This document shows, in pieces, positions 1 through 5,350 of a DNA stretch of 5,507 nucleotides. Below the pieces are notes generated by a model. That model did not search any database. It was not told the origin of the DNA and saw only the letters and a program-made list of their open reading frames with translations. Origin of the DNA: Alphaproteobacteria bacterium (GTDB lineage: Bacteria > Pseudomonadota > Alphaproteobacteria > UBA8366). Position 1 is the first letter of the stretch. Each line of letters starts with the position of its first letter. The stretch spans positions 1 through 5,507 of the forward strand of contig JABJCS010000507.1 of assembly GCA_018665505.1 (NCBI GenBank), written 5' to 3'. The position numbers and the translations under genes are program-made.

Positions 1-314
1 CTAATCTCGGTTATCTGGGACAGCCCCAAATCTTATTGGGGACGCTCACCACAAATGCGTATGGTGCCGTTGTACCGCCGCCGACCGATATGACGGTCCT
101 CGAAACATTCTTGGATTCGGATGCTGGCGCTCCGTATCTCAAGCAAGTTTATGCGGCATTGGGTCTCGCTTCGACGAGTACCATTGTCGATCCAGGAACG
201 AGGGCTGTAATTAACGCCTATAGAGGCCGGGTCGGCTTGCCGAAGAACGGTCGAATCACCGGATTGATACTATGGCTCCTGCTGCCAAGTCAGGCAGCAG
301 GCAATGCCTCTTGA
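1..314 (+). CDS. C-terminal part of a protein with a peptidoglycan-binding-like domain (5' end outside window)
   Basis: The reading frame (codons from base 3) is open to the left edge and stops at TGA 312-314, giving 103 visible residues. A TTG at 36 could act as a start, but no good ribosome binding site precedes it, so I read this as the tail of a longer gene. The last 60 or so residues have the pattern of the peptidoglycan_binding_1 repeat: a helix with YAALGL, then D-x-x-TRAVI-x-AY, then GLPKNGRI and a hydrophobic end (LILWLLL). The family forms a small three-helix cell-wall-binding module, often appended to hydrolases, lytic transglycosylases or transpeptidases. The usual DG before the last strand is replaced by NG, and the canonical FQ by AYRG, so the match is distant. 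The enzymatic part, if any, lies outside the window. Sequence coding for the final residues contains a perfect hairpin (278-301). The partial nature is clear; the domain call is tentative. Confidence 0.55.
   Translation, partial: NLGYLGQPQILLGTLTTNAYGAVVPPPTDMTVLETFLDSDAGAPYLKQVYAALGLASTSTIVDPGTRAVINAYRGRVGLPKNGRITGLILWLLLPSQAAGNAS
278..301 (+). repeat. Perfect 9-bp inverted repeat (hairpin) inside the end of the first gene
   Basis: CCTGCTGCC at 278-286 and GGCAGCAGG at 293-301 are exact reverse complements around the 6-base loop AAGTCA. The stem is GC-rich and lies 11 to 34 bases before the stop codon. No T-run follows, so it is not a standard intrinsic terminator. It could slow transcription, protect the 3' end of the transcript, or be a coincidence of the Leu-Pro-Ser-Gln-Ala-Ala codons. 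Confidence 0.5.
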
Positions 315-316
315 TG

Positions 317-337
317 GAGTAAGTCGCGGACTTATTT
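317..337 (+). terminator. Weak terminator-like hairpin just after the first gene
   Basis: TAAGTC (320-325) and GACTTA (329-334) pair perfectly around the 3-base loop GCG. The stem can extend with one A-T pair and two G-T wobbles to about 317-337. It starts 3 to 6 bases after the stop codon, where a terminator would sit. The tract after it is only ATTT followed by GGTCGC, so it lacks a proper U-run. It could act with the stronger hairpin at 278-301, or termination could be Rho-dependent. Confidence 0.3.
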
Positions 338-430
338 GGTCGCTAAATAACTGCGAAGCATAGCTGGGGAAGATTGTTCGCGAGGCGGGCGTGTGGGGAA
401 TTTCTGCTTCGGGCGCGGGCAAGTAATCTA

Positions 431-540
431 TAGAGATGATTTAAGTTTTATTTATAATATGGTGATATTCAGAAGTATTATGAAAATAACATAAATTAAA
501 AATAAATATTTTACATAATTTACTTGAAGTGTGTTTTGTT
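431..540. other. AT-rich intergenic island between convergent genes
   Basis: By hand count 19 of these 110 bases are G or C (about 17%), against clearly GC-rich flanking genes. It holds A/T runs and short inverted repeats such as AATAT-GGTG-ATATT (456-469) and AAATATTT (504-511). It carries no credible open reading frame. It lies downstream of both neighbours, the plus-strand gene ending at 314 and the minus-strand gene ending at 540, so it is not placed as the promoter of either. It may serve as a transcription end region, a nucleoid-protein binding site, or a scar of insertion. The rest of the spacer, 338-430, is GC-richer and shows nothing I can name. Confidence 0.6.
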
Positions 541-968
541 TAACTCGGTGTATCGGTCGCGAAAACGCGGTCCCGGGGCTGGCCCTTGAACTCCAGCACA
601 TTTCCGGCACCGTCCCGGCATTGCATGATACCCTGCTCCGCCGGTTTACCTTCGAAGGAGATACGCGGCGTCAAAACCCAGTCGACGTTCGCGGCGTTCA
701 AGCGGTCCGCCATTTCTTGCCAATTATCGAGATCCAAGATCACGCCGAAATGCCGCAGTGGTGAGGTCGCGCCGTCGGATGGAATGGTGCCGGCGTCCTG
801 ACCCGCGTCCTTGGGCGAGAGGTGGGCGACGATATGATGGCCGAAAAAATTAATGTCGAACCGGCCCTTAGTCTCTCGACCGACGCTACACCCCAGCGTC
901 TTCACATAGAAATCTTTCGCCCGGCCTAGGTCGTCGACAGGGATCGAGAGATGAAAAAGCGGCTCCAT
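540..968 (-). CDS. VOC-fold protein, predicted extradiol dioxygenase type (COG3565-like)
   Basis: This is a 142-residue single-domain protein of the vicinal oxygen chelate superfamily (glyoxalase I, bleomycin resistance, extradiol dioxygenase). Two beta-alpha-beta-beta-beta modules are visible: residues 4-52 opening with FHLSIPVDDL, and about 71-130 opening with RHFGVILDLD and ending GNVLEF. The likely metal ligands by position are H6, H49, H73 and E126, so a divalent metal site looks intact. The FFGHHIVAHL stretch (41-50) and the length fit the small COG3565 group of predicted dioxygenases, whose substrates are unknown to me. The ATG at 968 is preceded by AAAGG eight bases upstream, which supports this start. 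No signal peptide is seen, so it is cytoplasmic. It is divergent from the dehydrogenase starting at 1067 and monocistronic on the left. The fold is certain; the reaction is not. A glyoxalase-like or resistance role cannot be excluded. Confidence 0.88.
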   Translation of the reverse strand: MEPLFHLSIPVDDLGRAKDFYVKTLGCSVGRETKGRFDINFFGHHIVAHLSPKDAGQDAGTIPSDGATSPLRHFGVILDLDNWQEMADRLNAANVDWVLTPRISFEGKPAEQGIMQCRDGAGNVLEFKGQPRDRVFATDTPS

Positions 969-1066
969 GGCCTGTGCCTTTCTCGAAAATTAGTCCTTTA
1001 CGGAGCAATCTAGAGAGCGAAGTTGGTGCTACAAGCGCAAGCGACGCAATAAAGCGAGAGACAGCG
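969..1066. promoter_or_regulatory. Divergent intergenic region, VOC gene / hydroxyacid dehydrogenase
   Basis: These 98 bases separate two start codons pointing away from each other, so both promoters should lie here or overlap the gene ends. The best minus-strand candidate for the VOC gene is TTGTAG (complement of 1029-1034), a 16-base spacer and TAGATT (complement of 1007-1012); matches to consensus are 3/6 and 4/6, so it is weak. No plus-strand pair for the dehydrogenase stands out. The dehydrogenase ribosome site is probably GAGAG at 1056-1060, six bases before ATG 1067. Confidence 0.35.
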
Positions 1067-2047
1067 ATGACTGATGGCCAAAAGAAGACGATTATAATTG
1101 ACGGCGACGTCCATCCCAGCGCCTTGGCGCTGCTGGAGGCGCGTCCGGATATCGAGCTGATGCGCGTACCGCTGGAAGACCATGAGGCACTATCCGCAGC
1201 AGTGACCGCCGCCAACGGCATTTTGGCGCGCTCCGCCCGAATTACACCTGAATTGGTCGCAAACGCGAACGGTCTTGAAGTGGTCTCCCGCCATGGAGTT
1301 GGATACGACCGGGTCAATGTGGAAGCGTTGAGCGCACGGAATATCCCGCTGACCGTCACCGGCACGGCGAATTCGCCCTCTGTCGCGGAACACGCGATGA
1401 TGTTTATGCTGGCATGCGCCAAGCGTCTCCTCCCCACCGACCGCCGTACCAGAGAGGGCGATTTCCTGAAAGCGCGCCAGGAATTGGGGCGCGTCGAATT
1501 GTTGGAAAAGAAAGTCCTGATTATCGGCTTCGGTCGAATCGGCAAGATTGTCGCCCGGCGCTGTCAGGGTTTCGACATGGAGGTCCTGGCTTGCGATCCT
1601 TATATCGACCAACAAATCATCCGGGATGCGGGTGCGACTCCGGTCGAGGATTTTCGCGATGTCCTTGGCGAAGTCGATTTCCTCACCATACACATTCCGC
1701 TGAGCGACGAGACCGAGAACTTGATCGGGGCCGAGGAATTGGCGCAGATGAAACCGTCGGCCATCCTAGTGAATTGCGCGCGCGGCGGCATCGTCAACGA
1801 AGCCGCTTTGTATGAGACCTTAAAGGCAGAGAGAATATTCGGTGCCGGGATCGACGTCTTTGCGATCGAACCGACACCGGGCGATCATCCACTCTTCACC
1901 TTGGACAATGTCCTGGTGAACCCGCACGCGGCGGCCTCTGCCGTGGAATGCTTGGAGCGAATGGGCGTGCAAGCGGCGCAGAATATTCTGGATCAATTCG
2001 ACGGCAAGCTCGATCCCGATATGGTCGTGAACCAGGACGTGCTTTAG
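1067..2047 (+). CDS. NAD-dependent D-2-hydroxyacid dehydrogenase (phosphoglycerate dehydrogenase-like, no ACT domain)
   Basis: A 326-residue cytoplasmic oxidoreductase of the D-isomer-specific 2-hydroxyacid dehydrogenase family, which interconverts 2-keto acids and D-2-hydroxy acids with NAD(H). The substrate-binding domain is split between about 1-102 and the C-terminus; SRHGVGYD (74-81) is its usual loop. The Rossmann domain has GFGRIG (154-159) and D177 at the end of the next strand, which favours NAD over NADP. The catalytic triad is visible: R239 (in NCARGG), E268 (in AIEPTP) and H287 (in NPHAA). Length is normal for the short class without the regulatory ACT domain of full SerA enzymes. 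I chose ATG 1067, with GAGAG six bases upstream; the frame extends back to GTG 974 but those 31 residues are not family-like and lie beside the divergent VOC start. The 3' end overlaps the convergent glycosyltransferase by 4 bases. Possible substrates include 3-phosphoglycerate, glyoxylate/hydroxypyruvate or another 2-keto acid; sequence alone does not decide. Confidence 0.93.
   Translation: MTDGQKKTIIIDGDVHPSALALLEARPDIELMRVPLEDHEALSAAVTAANGILARSARITPELVANANGLEVVSRHGVGYDRVNVEALSARNIPLTVTGTANSPSVAEHAMMFMLACAKRLLPTDRRTREGDFLKARQELGRVELLEKKVLIIGFGRIGKIVARRCQGFDMEVLACDPYIDQQIIRDAGATPVEDFRDVLGEVDFLTIHIPLSDETENLIGAEELAQMKPSAILVNCARGGIVNEAALYETLKAERIFGAGIDVFAIEPTPGDHPLFTLDNVLVNPHAAASAVECLERMGVQAAQNILDQFDGKLDPDMVVNQDVL
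2044..2047. other. Overlapping stop codons of convergent genes
   Basis: The four bases TTAG hold both stops: TAG at 2045-2047 ends the plus-strand dehydrogenase and TAA, read on the minus strand from 2046 to 2044, ends the glycosyltransferase. There is no spacer and so no room for an intrinsic terminator outside coding sequence. Each transcript must end within, or read antisense into, the other gene. Confidence 0.9.
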
Positions 2048-3177
2048 CGGGACAACATCTCTTCATAGAGAGCCAATGTCTGGGCGTTGATGATCTTCTC
2101 CGCGAAGACCGTCTCAGCGCGGTGACGTGCATTCTCGCCGAGCCGTCGGCGGAGGGCCGGGTCAAGAACGAGGCGCTCCAGCGCTTCGGCTAGCGGCTCG
2201 ATGGTGCGGGCAGGGACGCGCAATCCGGTCTCGCCGTCGATGCAAACCTCACGGCACCCCGGCACGTCGGTTGCGACCATCGGTCGTCCGCAGGCTGCGG
2301 CTTCCAGCAAGGATTTTGGTAACCCTTCCCGGTAAGACGGCAGGACCGCGATATGCGACCGCGCGTATTCGCCCGCGATATCCTTGGAAGGGCCAACCAC
2401 CTCGACGACGCCTTCACGGTTCCACTCGGCCAAAGTGGCGCGGGGTATGGAGGCAGGATTGTCATCGGTCGGGCCGACCAATCTGACGCGAAGTTCAACC
2501 CCCTTCGCGTGAAGCAGCCGCGTCGCGGCGACTAATTCATGGATGCCTTTGTCGCGCAACATGCGGCTCACGCAAATGGCGGTCGGGATGGCGAACGGTT
2601 CCGGCACCACGGTGAATTGATCTATGTCGACCCCGGCGCCTGGGATGATGGTGAGGCGGTCGGATGAGACGCCGATCCGCTGAGTATACATCTCCACGTC
2701 ATCCGGGTTTTGCAGGATGGTGCGCGTGTTCGCCCGATTCATCAGGGCACGCTGTGCCCGCGCAATAAGCGGACGTGCGGTGCGTGCAAACAGACTGTTT
2801 GAGATGAACATGAACCCCATTCCAGCGACAGCGTTCACGATGGCCGGGACGCCTGCTCGCTTAGCCGCATAGCCGCCGTATAGGATCGGTTTTAAGGCCA
2901 CGTGATGGACGAGATCGGGTTTCTCGTGTCGATACAGCTTAATGATCTGTTGGATCGTGGCGAGATCGGTGAAAGGGTTGGTGCCGCTGCGCTGCATCTC
3001 AATCGGGGCGATGCGCAATCCGGCGGCATCGATCTGCGCCCGGTGATCGTTGACCCGTGTGGCAACGATCACTTCGGCGCCCGCCTCCCGCGCGGCAATA
3101 CCCAGTGGCAGCCGGTGAGAACAGAAATACCAATCCTCACTCACCAGGTAGATGATCTTGCGGCCTTTGAGGCTCAC
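2044..3177 (-). CDS. Family 4 glycosyltransferase (GT-B fold), surface polysaccharide type
   Basis: A 377-residue retaining glycosyltransferase expected to move a sugar from a nucleotide donor to a lipid-linked or growing polysaccharide acceptor at the inner face of the cytoplasmic membrane. The N-terminal acceptor domain (about 1-190) begins KIIYLVSEDWYF (7-18); the C-terminal donor domain holds the GT4 signature E-x7-E at E284 and E292 (EGLPKSLLE) and the GAGVDIDQF linker (180-188). It resembles the CapM/WcaL-like branch acting in capsule and O-antigen loci; donor and acceptor cannot be read from sequence. No transmembrane segment is obvious. I chose GTG 3177, not the longer frame from 3219: the GTG overlaps the TGA of the upstream synthase as GTGA, has GGAG eight bases upstream (complement of 3186-3189), and the protein then starts at SLKGRKIIYLV, right before the first strand. 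It is co-transcribed and translationally coupled with the synthase. Its TAA (complement of 2044-2046) overlaps the TAG of the dehydrogenase. Confidence 0.92.
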   Translation of the reverse strand: MSLKGRKIIYLVSEDWYFCSHRLPLGIAAREAGAEVIVATRVNDHRAQIDAAGLRIAPIEMQRSGTNPFTDLATIQQIIKLYRHEKPDLVHHVALKPILYGGYAAKRAGVPAIVNAVAGMGFMFISNSLFARTARPLIARAQRALMNRANTRTILQNPDDVEMYTQRIGVSSDRLTIIPGAGVDIDQFTVVPEPFAIPTAICVSRMLRDKGIHELVAATRLLHAKGVELRVRLVGPTDDNPASIPRATLAEWNREGVVEVVGPSKDIAGEYARSHIAVLPSYREGLPKSLLEAAACGRPMVATDVPGCREVCIDGETGLRVPARTIEPLAEALERLVLDPALRRRLGENARHRAETVFAEKIINAQTLALYEEMLSR

Positions 3178-3189
3178 GCCCAACGCTCC
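3174..3189 (-). promoter_or_regulatory. GTGA coupling site with ribosome binding site, synthase to glycosyltransferase
   Basis: On the minus strand GGAG (complement of 3186-3189) precedes the GTG start (3177-3175) by eight bases, inside the last codons of the synthase, and the synthase TGA (3176-3174) overlaps that start as GTGA. Such four-base overlaps usually mean translational coupling through ribosome re-initiation. The site fixes the glycosyltransferase start. Confidence 0.8.
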
Positions 3190-5093
3190 AACCAGGCCTG
3201 GGCCTGCAGGAGGCCCCATATGCCGTGTTGATTGTTGCCTCTACCGTCGAGAAAGCCTTCCCAAGCGTTGCGTACGGCAACCGGCTCGAACAATCCGTCT
3301 TCTGCGATGCGCTGTTCATCGAGAAGACTGTCCGCCCATTCGTAGAGCGGACCTCGAAGCCATTTATTGAGCGGGATGGCGAACCCCATTTTCGGGCGGT
3401 CGACGATTTCGCGGGGAACATGGCGGTAACAAACTTCGCGGAGCAACCATTTTGTCGTCGATCCGCGAATGCGCATTTTCTTCGGCAGGGTCCAGGCGAA
3501 TTCGATCAGTCGATGGTCGAGGAGTGGCACCCGGACTTCCAGACTGGTTGACATACTCGCGCGGTCGACCTTGGTGAGGATGTCGTCGGGCAAATAGGTC
3601 ATGGTATCGAGAAATGCCATGCGTTCGGCAAAATCCGGAAGCTGATCCGCTGTTCGCCAAGCTTCTCCGGTGGTCTCGTTTCCCTCCATCAAAAATGAGG
3701 CGGGATCGTCCCATTGGCTAACCAACCGCCGGTAGATCGCATTTTGATCCGGTTGCCGGAATACAGAGGCCAATTTATGCATCTTGTCGCCGAGCATGCG
3801 GGGGCGGCGATCGGCGGGGAATATTTTCGCCAAGCGATCCCAGGCGGAGATGGAGAGGCTCTCTGCGGCGGCGGCGAATAATTTTCGTCGCCAGCCGCTC
3901 ATTTTCGACATTCGCTGCCAAGCCTCTTCAGCGGCGACATATCGATTATATCCGAAAAACACCTCGTCACCGCCATCTCCGGACAGAGCCACGGTGACGT
4001 CATTGCGTGCCAATTGGGAGACGAGGCGTGTGGGCAGGGCCGAAGAATCGGCGAAGGGTTCGTCATACCAATCCGGCAATTGCGGAATAAGGTCTCGGGC
4101 CCGATTGGCGGAGAGGTAGAGTTCCGTGTGTTCGGAGCCTATATGGGACGCGACCGCGCGGGCATCACCGGCCTCGTCATAAGCGGCGTCTTCGAATCCA
4201 ATGGTAAAAGTACGGATCGGTGTATCGCTTTCCGCCTGCATCAATGCGGCCACGGTGGTCGAATCAACGCCGCCCGAAAGTAGGGCGCCCAAAGGAACAT
4301 CGGCGACCATCCGACGGCGGACCGCGTCGCGCATGAGGGCTTCTGCGGAGTTGATGACCTGGTCGTCGGAAGCCTCAATCCGATCCTGTTGGATCACGTC
4401 AGCCATGCTCCAGTAACGTCGGACATCGGGTTCACCGCCCGGCGTTATCGACAACAGGCTACCCGGCGGTAATTTGAAGATATTCTTATAGATGGAGCGG
4501 GGGGCAGGGATGTAGTTGAAGCGGAGATATGCGGCGACCGCATCCCGGTCGATCTCCGGCTGCCATCCCTCGGCGGCGCGCAGGGCCTTTAATTCCGAGC
4601 CGAATAGGAACTGATCTCCGACGGTGCCGAAATAGAGCGGCTTGATACCAAGACGGTCTCGGACGAGCCATAATCGGTGTTCGTCACGATCCCAGAGTGC
4701 GATGGCGAACATACCAATCAATCGTTTGACTGTCTCTTCGATACCCCATCGACCGAACGCCTCGAGGATAACTTCGGTATCGGAGGTGCCGCGAAATGAA
4801 ACGCCTTGCCCGACCAATTCCGAGCGGAGTTCCTGATAATTATAGACTTCCCCGTTAAAGACGATGGCGTAGCGTTGATCTCGCGATACCATCGGTTGGC
4901 GGCCGGATGGTGAGAGATCGATGATCGCCAGACGTCGGAATGAAAACGCCAAACCGTTCGGGGCGTCGGTCCATTGCCCGCCGGTATCGGGTCCACGATG
5001 GTACAACGCATCCGCCATGCGTTTTGCCTGCAGGGCGAGTTCGTTACCGTCGAGATTACGCTTGAGGTTGACGAGACCGGCAATGCCGCACAT
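3174..5093 (-). CDS. asnB: Glutamine-hydrolysing asparagine synthase (AsnB family), probably for polysaccharide modification
   Basis: A 639-residue two-domain amidotransferase that takes ammonia from glutamine and joins it to an ATP-activated carboxylate, making asparagine or another amide. The N-terminal class II glutaminase domain (about 2-210) starts with the catalytic Cys2 (MCGIAG) and has RGPD (33-36), RRLAIID (53-59) and NGEVYN (80-85). The synthetase domain (about 245-580) has the PP-loop SGGVDS (273-278), YDEPFADSSA (343-352), SGDGGDE (371-377) and RPKMGF (566-571). All key residues seem intact and length is normal. ATG 5093 is fixed by the need for Cys at position 2; the frame runs back to TTG 5153, but those 20 residues overlie a candidate promoter. 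GGAA lies eight bases before the ATG. It is the first of two genes with the glycosyltransferase. Copies of this enzyme are frequent in capsule, exopolysaccharide and O-antigen loci, where they are thought to amidate sugar acids or aglycones; housekeeping asparagine synthesis remains possible. The family call is certain, the acceptor is not. Confidence 0.95.
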   Translation of the reverse strand: MCGIAGLVNLKRNLDGNELALQAKRMADALYHRGPDTGGQWTDAPNGLAFSFRRLAIIDLSPSGRQPMVSRDQRYAIVFNGEVYNYQELRSELVGQGVSFRGTSDTEVILEAFGRWGIEETVKRLIGMFAIALWDRDEHRLWLVRDRLGIKPLYFGTVGDQFLFGSELKALRAAEGWQPEIDRDAVAAYLRFNYIPAPRSIYKNIFKLPPGSLLSITPGGEPDVRRYWSMADVIQQDRIEASDDQVINSAEALMRDAVRRRMVADVPLGALLSGGVDSTTVAALMQAESDTPIRTFTIGFEDAAYDEAGDARAVASHIGSEHTELYLSANRARDLIPQLPDWYDEPFADSSALPTRLVSQLARNDVTVALSGDGGDEVFFGYNRYVAAEEAWQRMSKMSGWRRKLFAAAAESLSISAWDRLAKIFPADRRPRMLGDKMHKLASVFRQPDQNAIYRRLVSQWDDPASFLMEGNETTGEAWRTADQLPDFAERMAFLDTMTYLPDDILTKVDRASMSTSLEVRVPLLDHRLIEFAWTLPKKMRIRGSTTKWLLREVCYRHVPREIVDRPKMGFAIPLNKWLRGPLYEWADSLLDEQRIAEDGLFEPVAVRNAWEGFLDGRGNNQHGIWGLLQAQAWLERWA

Positions 5094-5124
5094 CGGTGTG
5101 TTCCAACGATTTTTATAGAGCCGC

Positions 5125-5153
5125 ACTTTAGGGGGGCAGGCACGGGGTGGCAA
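5125..5153 (-). promoter_or_regulatory. Candidate sigma-70 promoter for the asparagine synthase / glycosyltransferase unit
   Basis: On the minus strand TTGCCA (complement of 5148-5153, 5/6 to the -35 consensus) is followed by a 17-base spacer and TAAAGT (complement of 5125-5130, 4/6 to the -10 consensus). Transcription would begin near 5118, leaving a leader of about 25 bases before ATG 5093. The spacer has a run of six C. The spacing and position are right but the -10 is imperfect. A second AT-rich box, TATAAA (complement of 5112-5117), lies closer to the gene without a matching -35. Confidence 0.42.
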
Positions 5154-5269
5154 TCTGTGGAATGCCGCGCACAGTTATCTATGCGCATTTAGTTGGATTG
5201 CGGGAAGTTGTATATTGAGCTCTGATTTACGCTCTGGATAGATGCGGCGAATTGGCGCGGTCATAATAA

Positions 5270-5284
5270 TGAGAATGATTTGCA
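5270..5284 (+). promoter_or_regulatory. Fur-type iron box 1
   Basis: TGAGAATGATTTGCA fits the 7-1-7 Fur pattern TGATAAT-N-ATTATCA at 11 of the 14 defined positions. CATAAT (5262-5267), a 5/6 match to the -10 consensus though without a clear -35, lies directly before it, so a bound repressor would cover the promoter start region. It sits 67 bases before the iron-binding protein gene. Binding of iron-loaded Fur, and repression when iron is plentiful, is inferred from the motif and the gene downstream. Confidence 0.7.
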
Positions 5285-5311
5285 ATTAGATCAAAGTGTG
5301 GGCATTCTAAA

Positions 5312-5326
5312 TGCGAATGATTTGCA
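5312..5326 (+). promoter_or_regulatory. Fur-type iron box 2
   Basis: TGCGAATGATTTGCA is a near-perfect palindrome: TGCGAAT against the reverse complement of ATTTGCA matches at 6 of 7 positions around a central G. Over 21 aligned bases it is identical to box 1 at 18. The start-to-start distance from box 1 is 42 bases, four turns of B-DNA, so both sites would face the same side. It lies 25 bases before the start codon and could block elongation or initiation. A short perfect inverted repeat, GCATT-CTA-AATGC (5302-5314), runs into its left edge. Confidence 0.7.
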
Positions 5327-5350
5327 ACTGCACAAAATTTGAGGCGATAC

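Noticed and set aside
354..411. Inverted repeat CGAAGCA (354-360) and TGCTTCG (405-411)
   Set aside because: Seven bases 44 apart with no further pairing is likely by chance, and no function fits.
974..1066. N-terminal extension of the hydroxyacid dehydrogenase from a GTG at 974
   Set aside because: The extra 31 residues lack family character and would place the start 6 bases from the divergent VOC start; ATG 1067 has a ribosome site and begins just before the expected first strand.
886..1693. Long minus-strand frames at 886-1545 and 1190-1693
   Set aside because: They lie antisense to the clearly real dehydrogenase, the first also overlapping the VOC gene out of frame, and their low-complexity Ser/Arg-rich translations look like shadows.
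3178..3219. Longer glycosyltransferase start at 3219
   Set aside because: The added Gly/Pro-rich residues overlap the end of the synthase, while GTG 3177 has GGAG at eight bases and the GTGA coupling overlap.
5094..5153. Synthase start at TTG 5153
   Set aside because: Class II amidotransferases need Cys right after the initiator Met, which fixes ATG 5093; the upstream codons coincide with a candidate promoter.
5167..5186. Inverted repeat GCGCA / TGCGC (5167-5171, 5182-5186)
   Set aside because: Only five base pairs with a 10-base gap, and extension needs mismatches; too weak to call an operator.
5295..5311. Irr (ICE) box, because TTCTAAA occurs at 5305-5311
   Set aside because: The ICE pattern needs TTTAGAA three bases before it; the bases there are AGTGTGG, so only one half is present.
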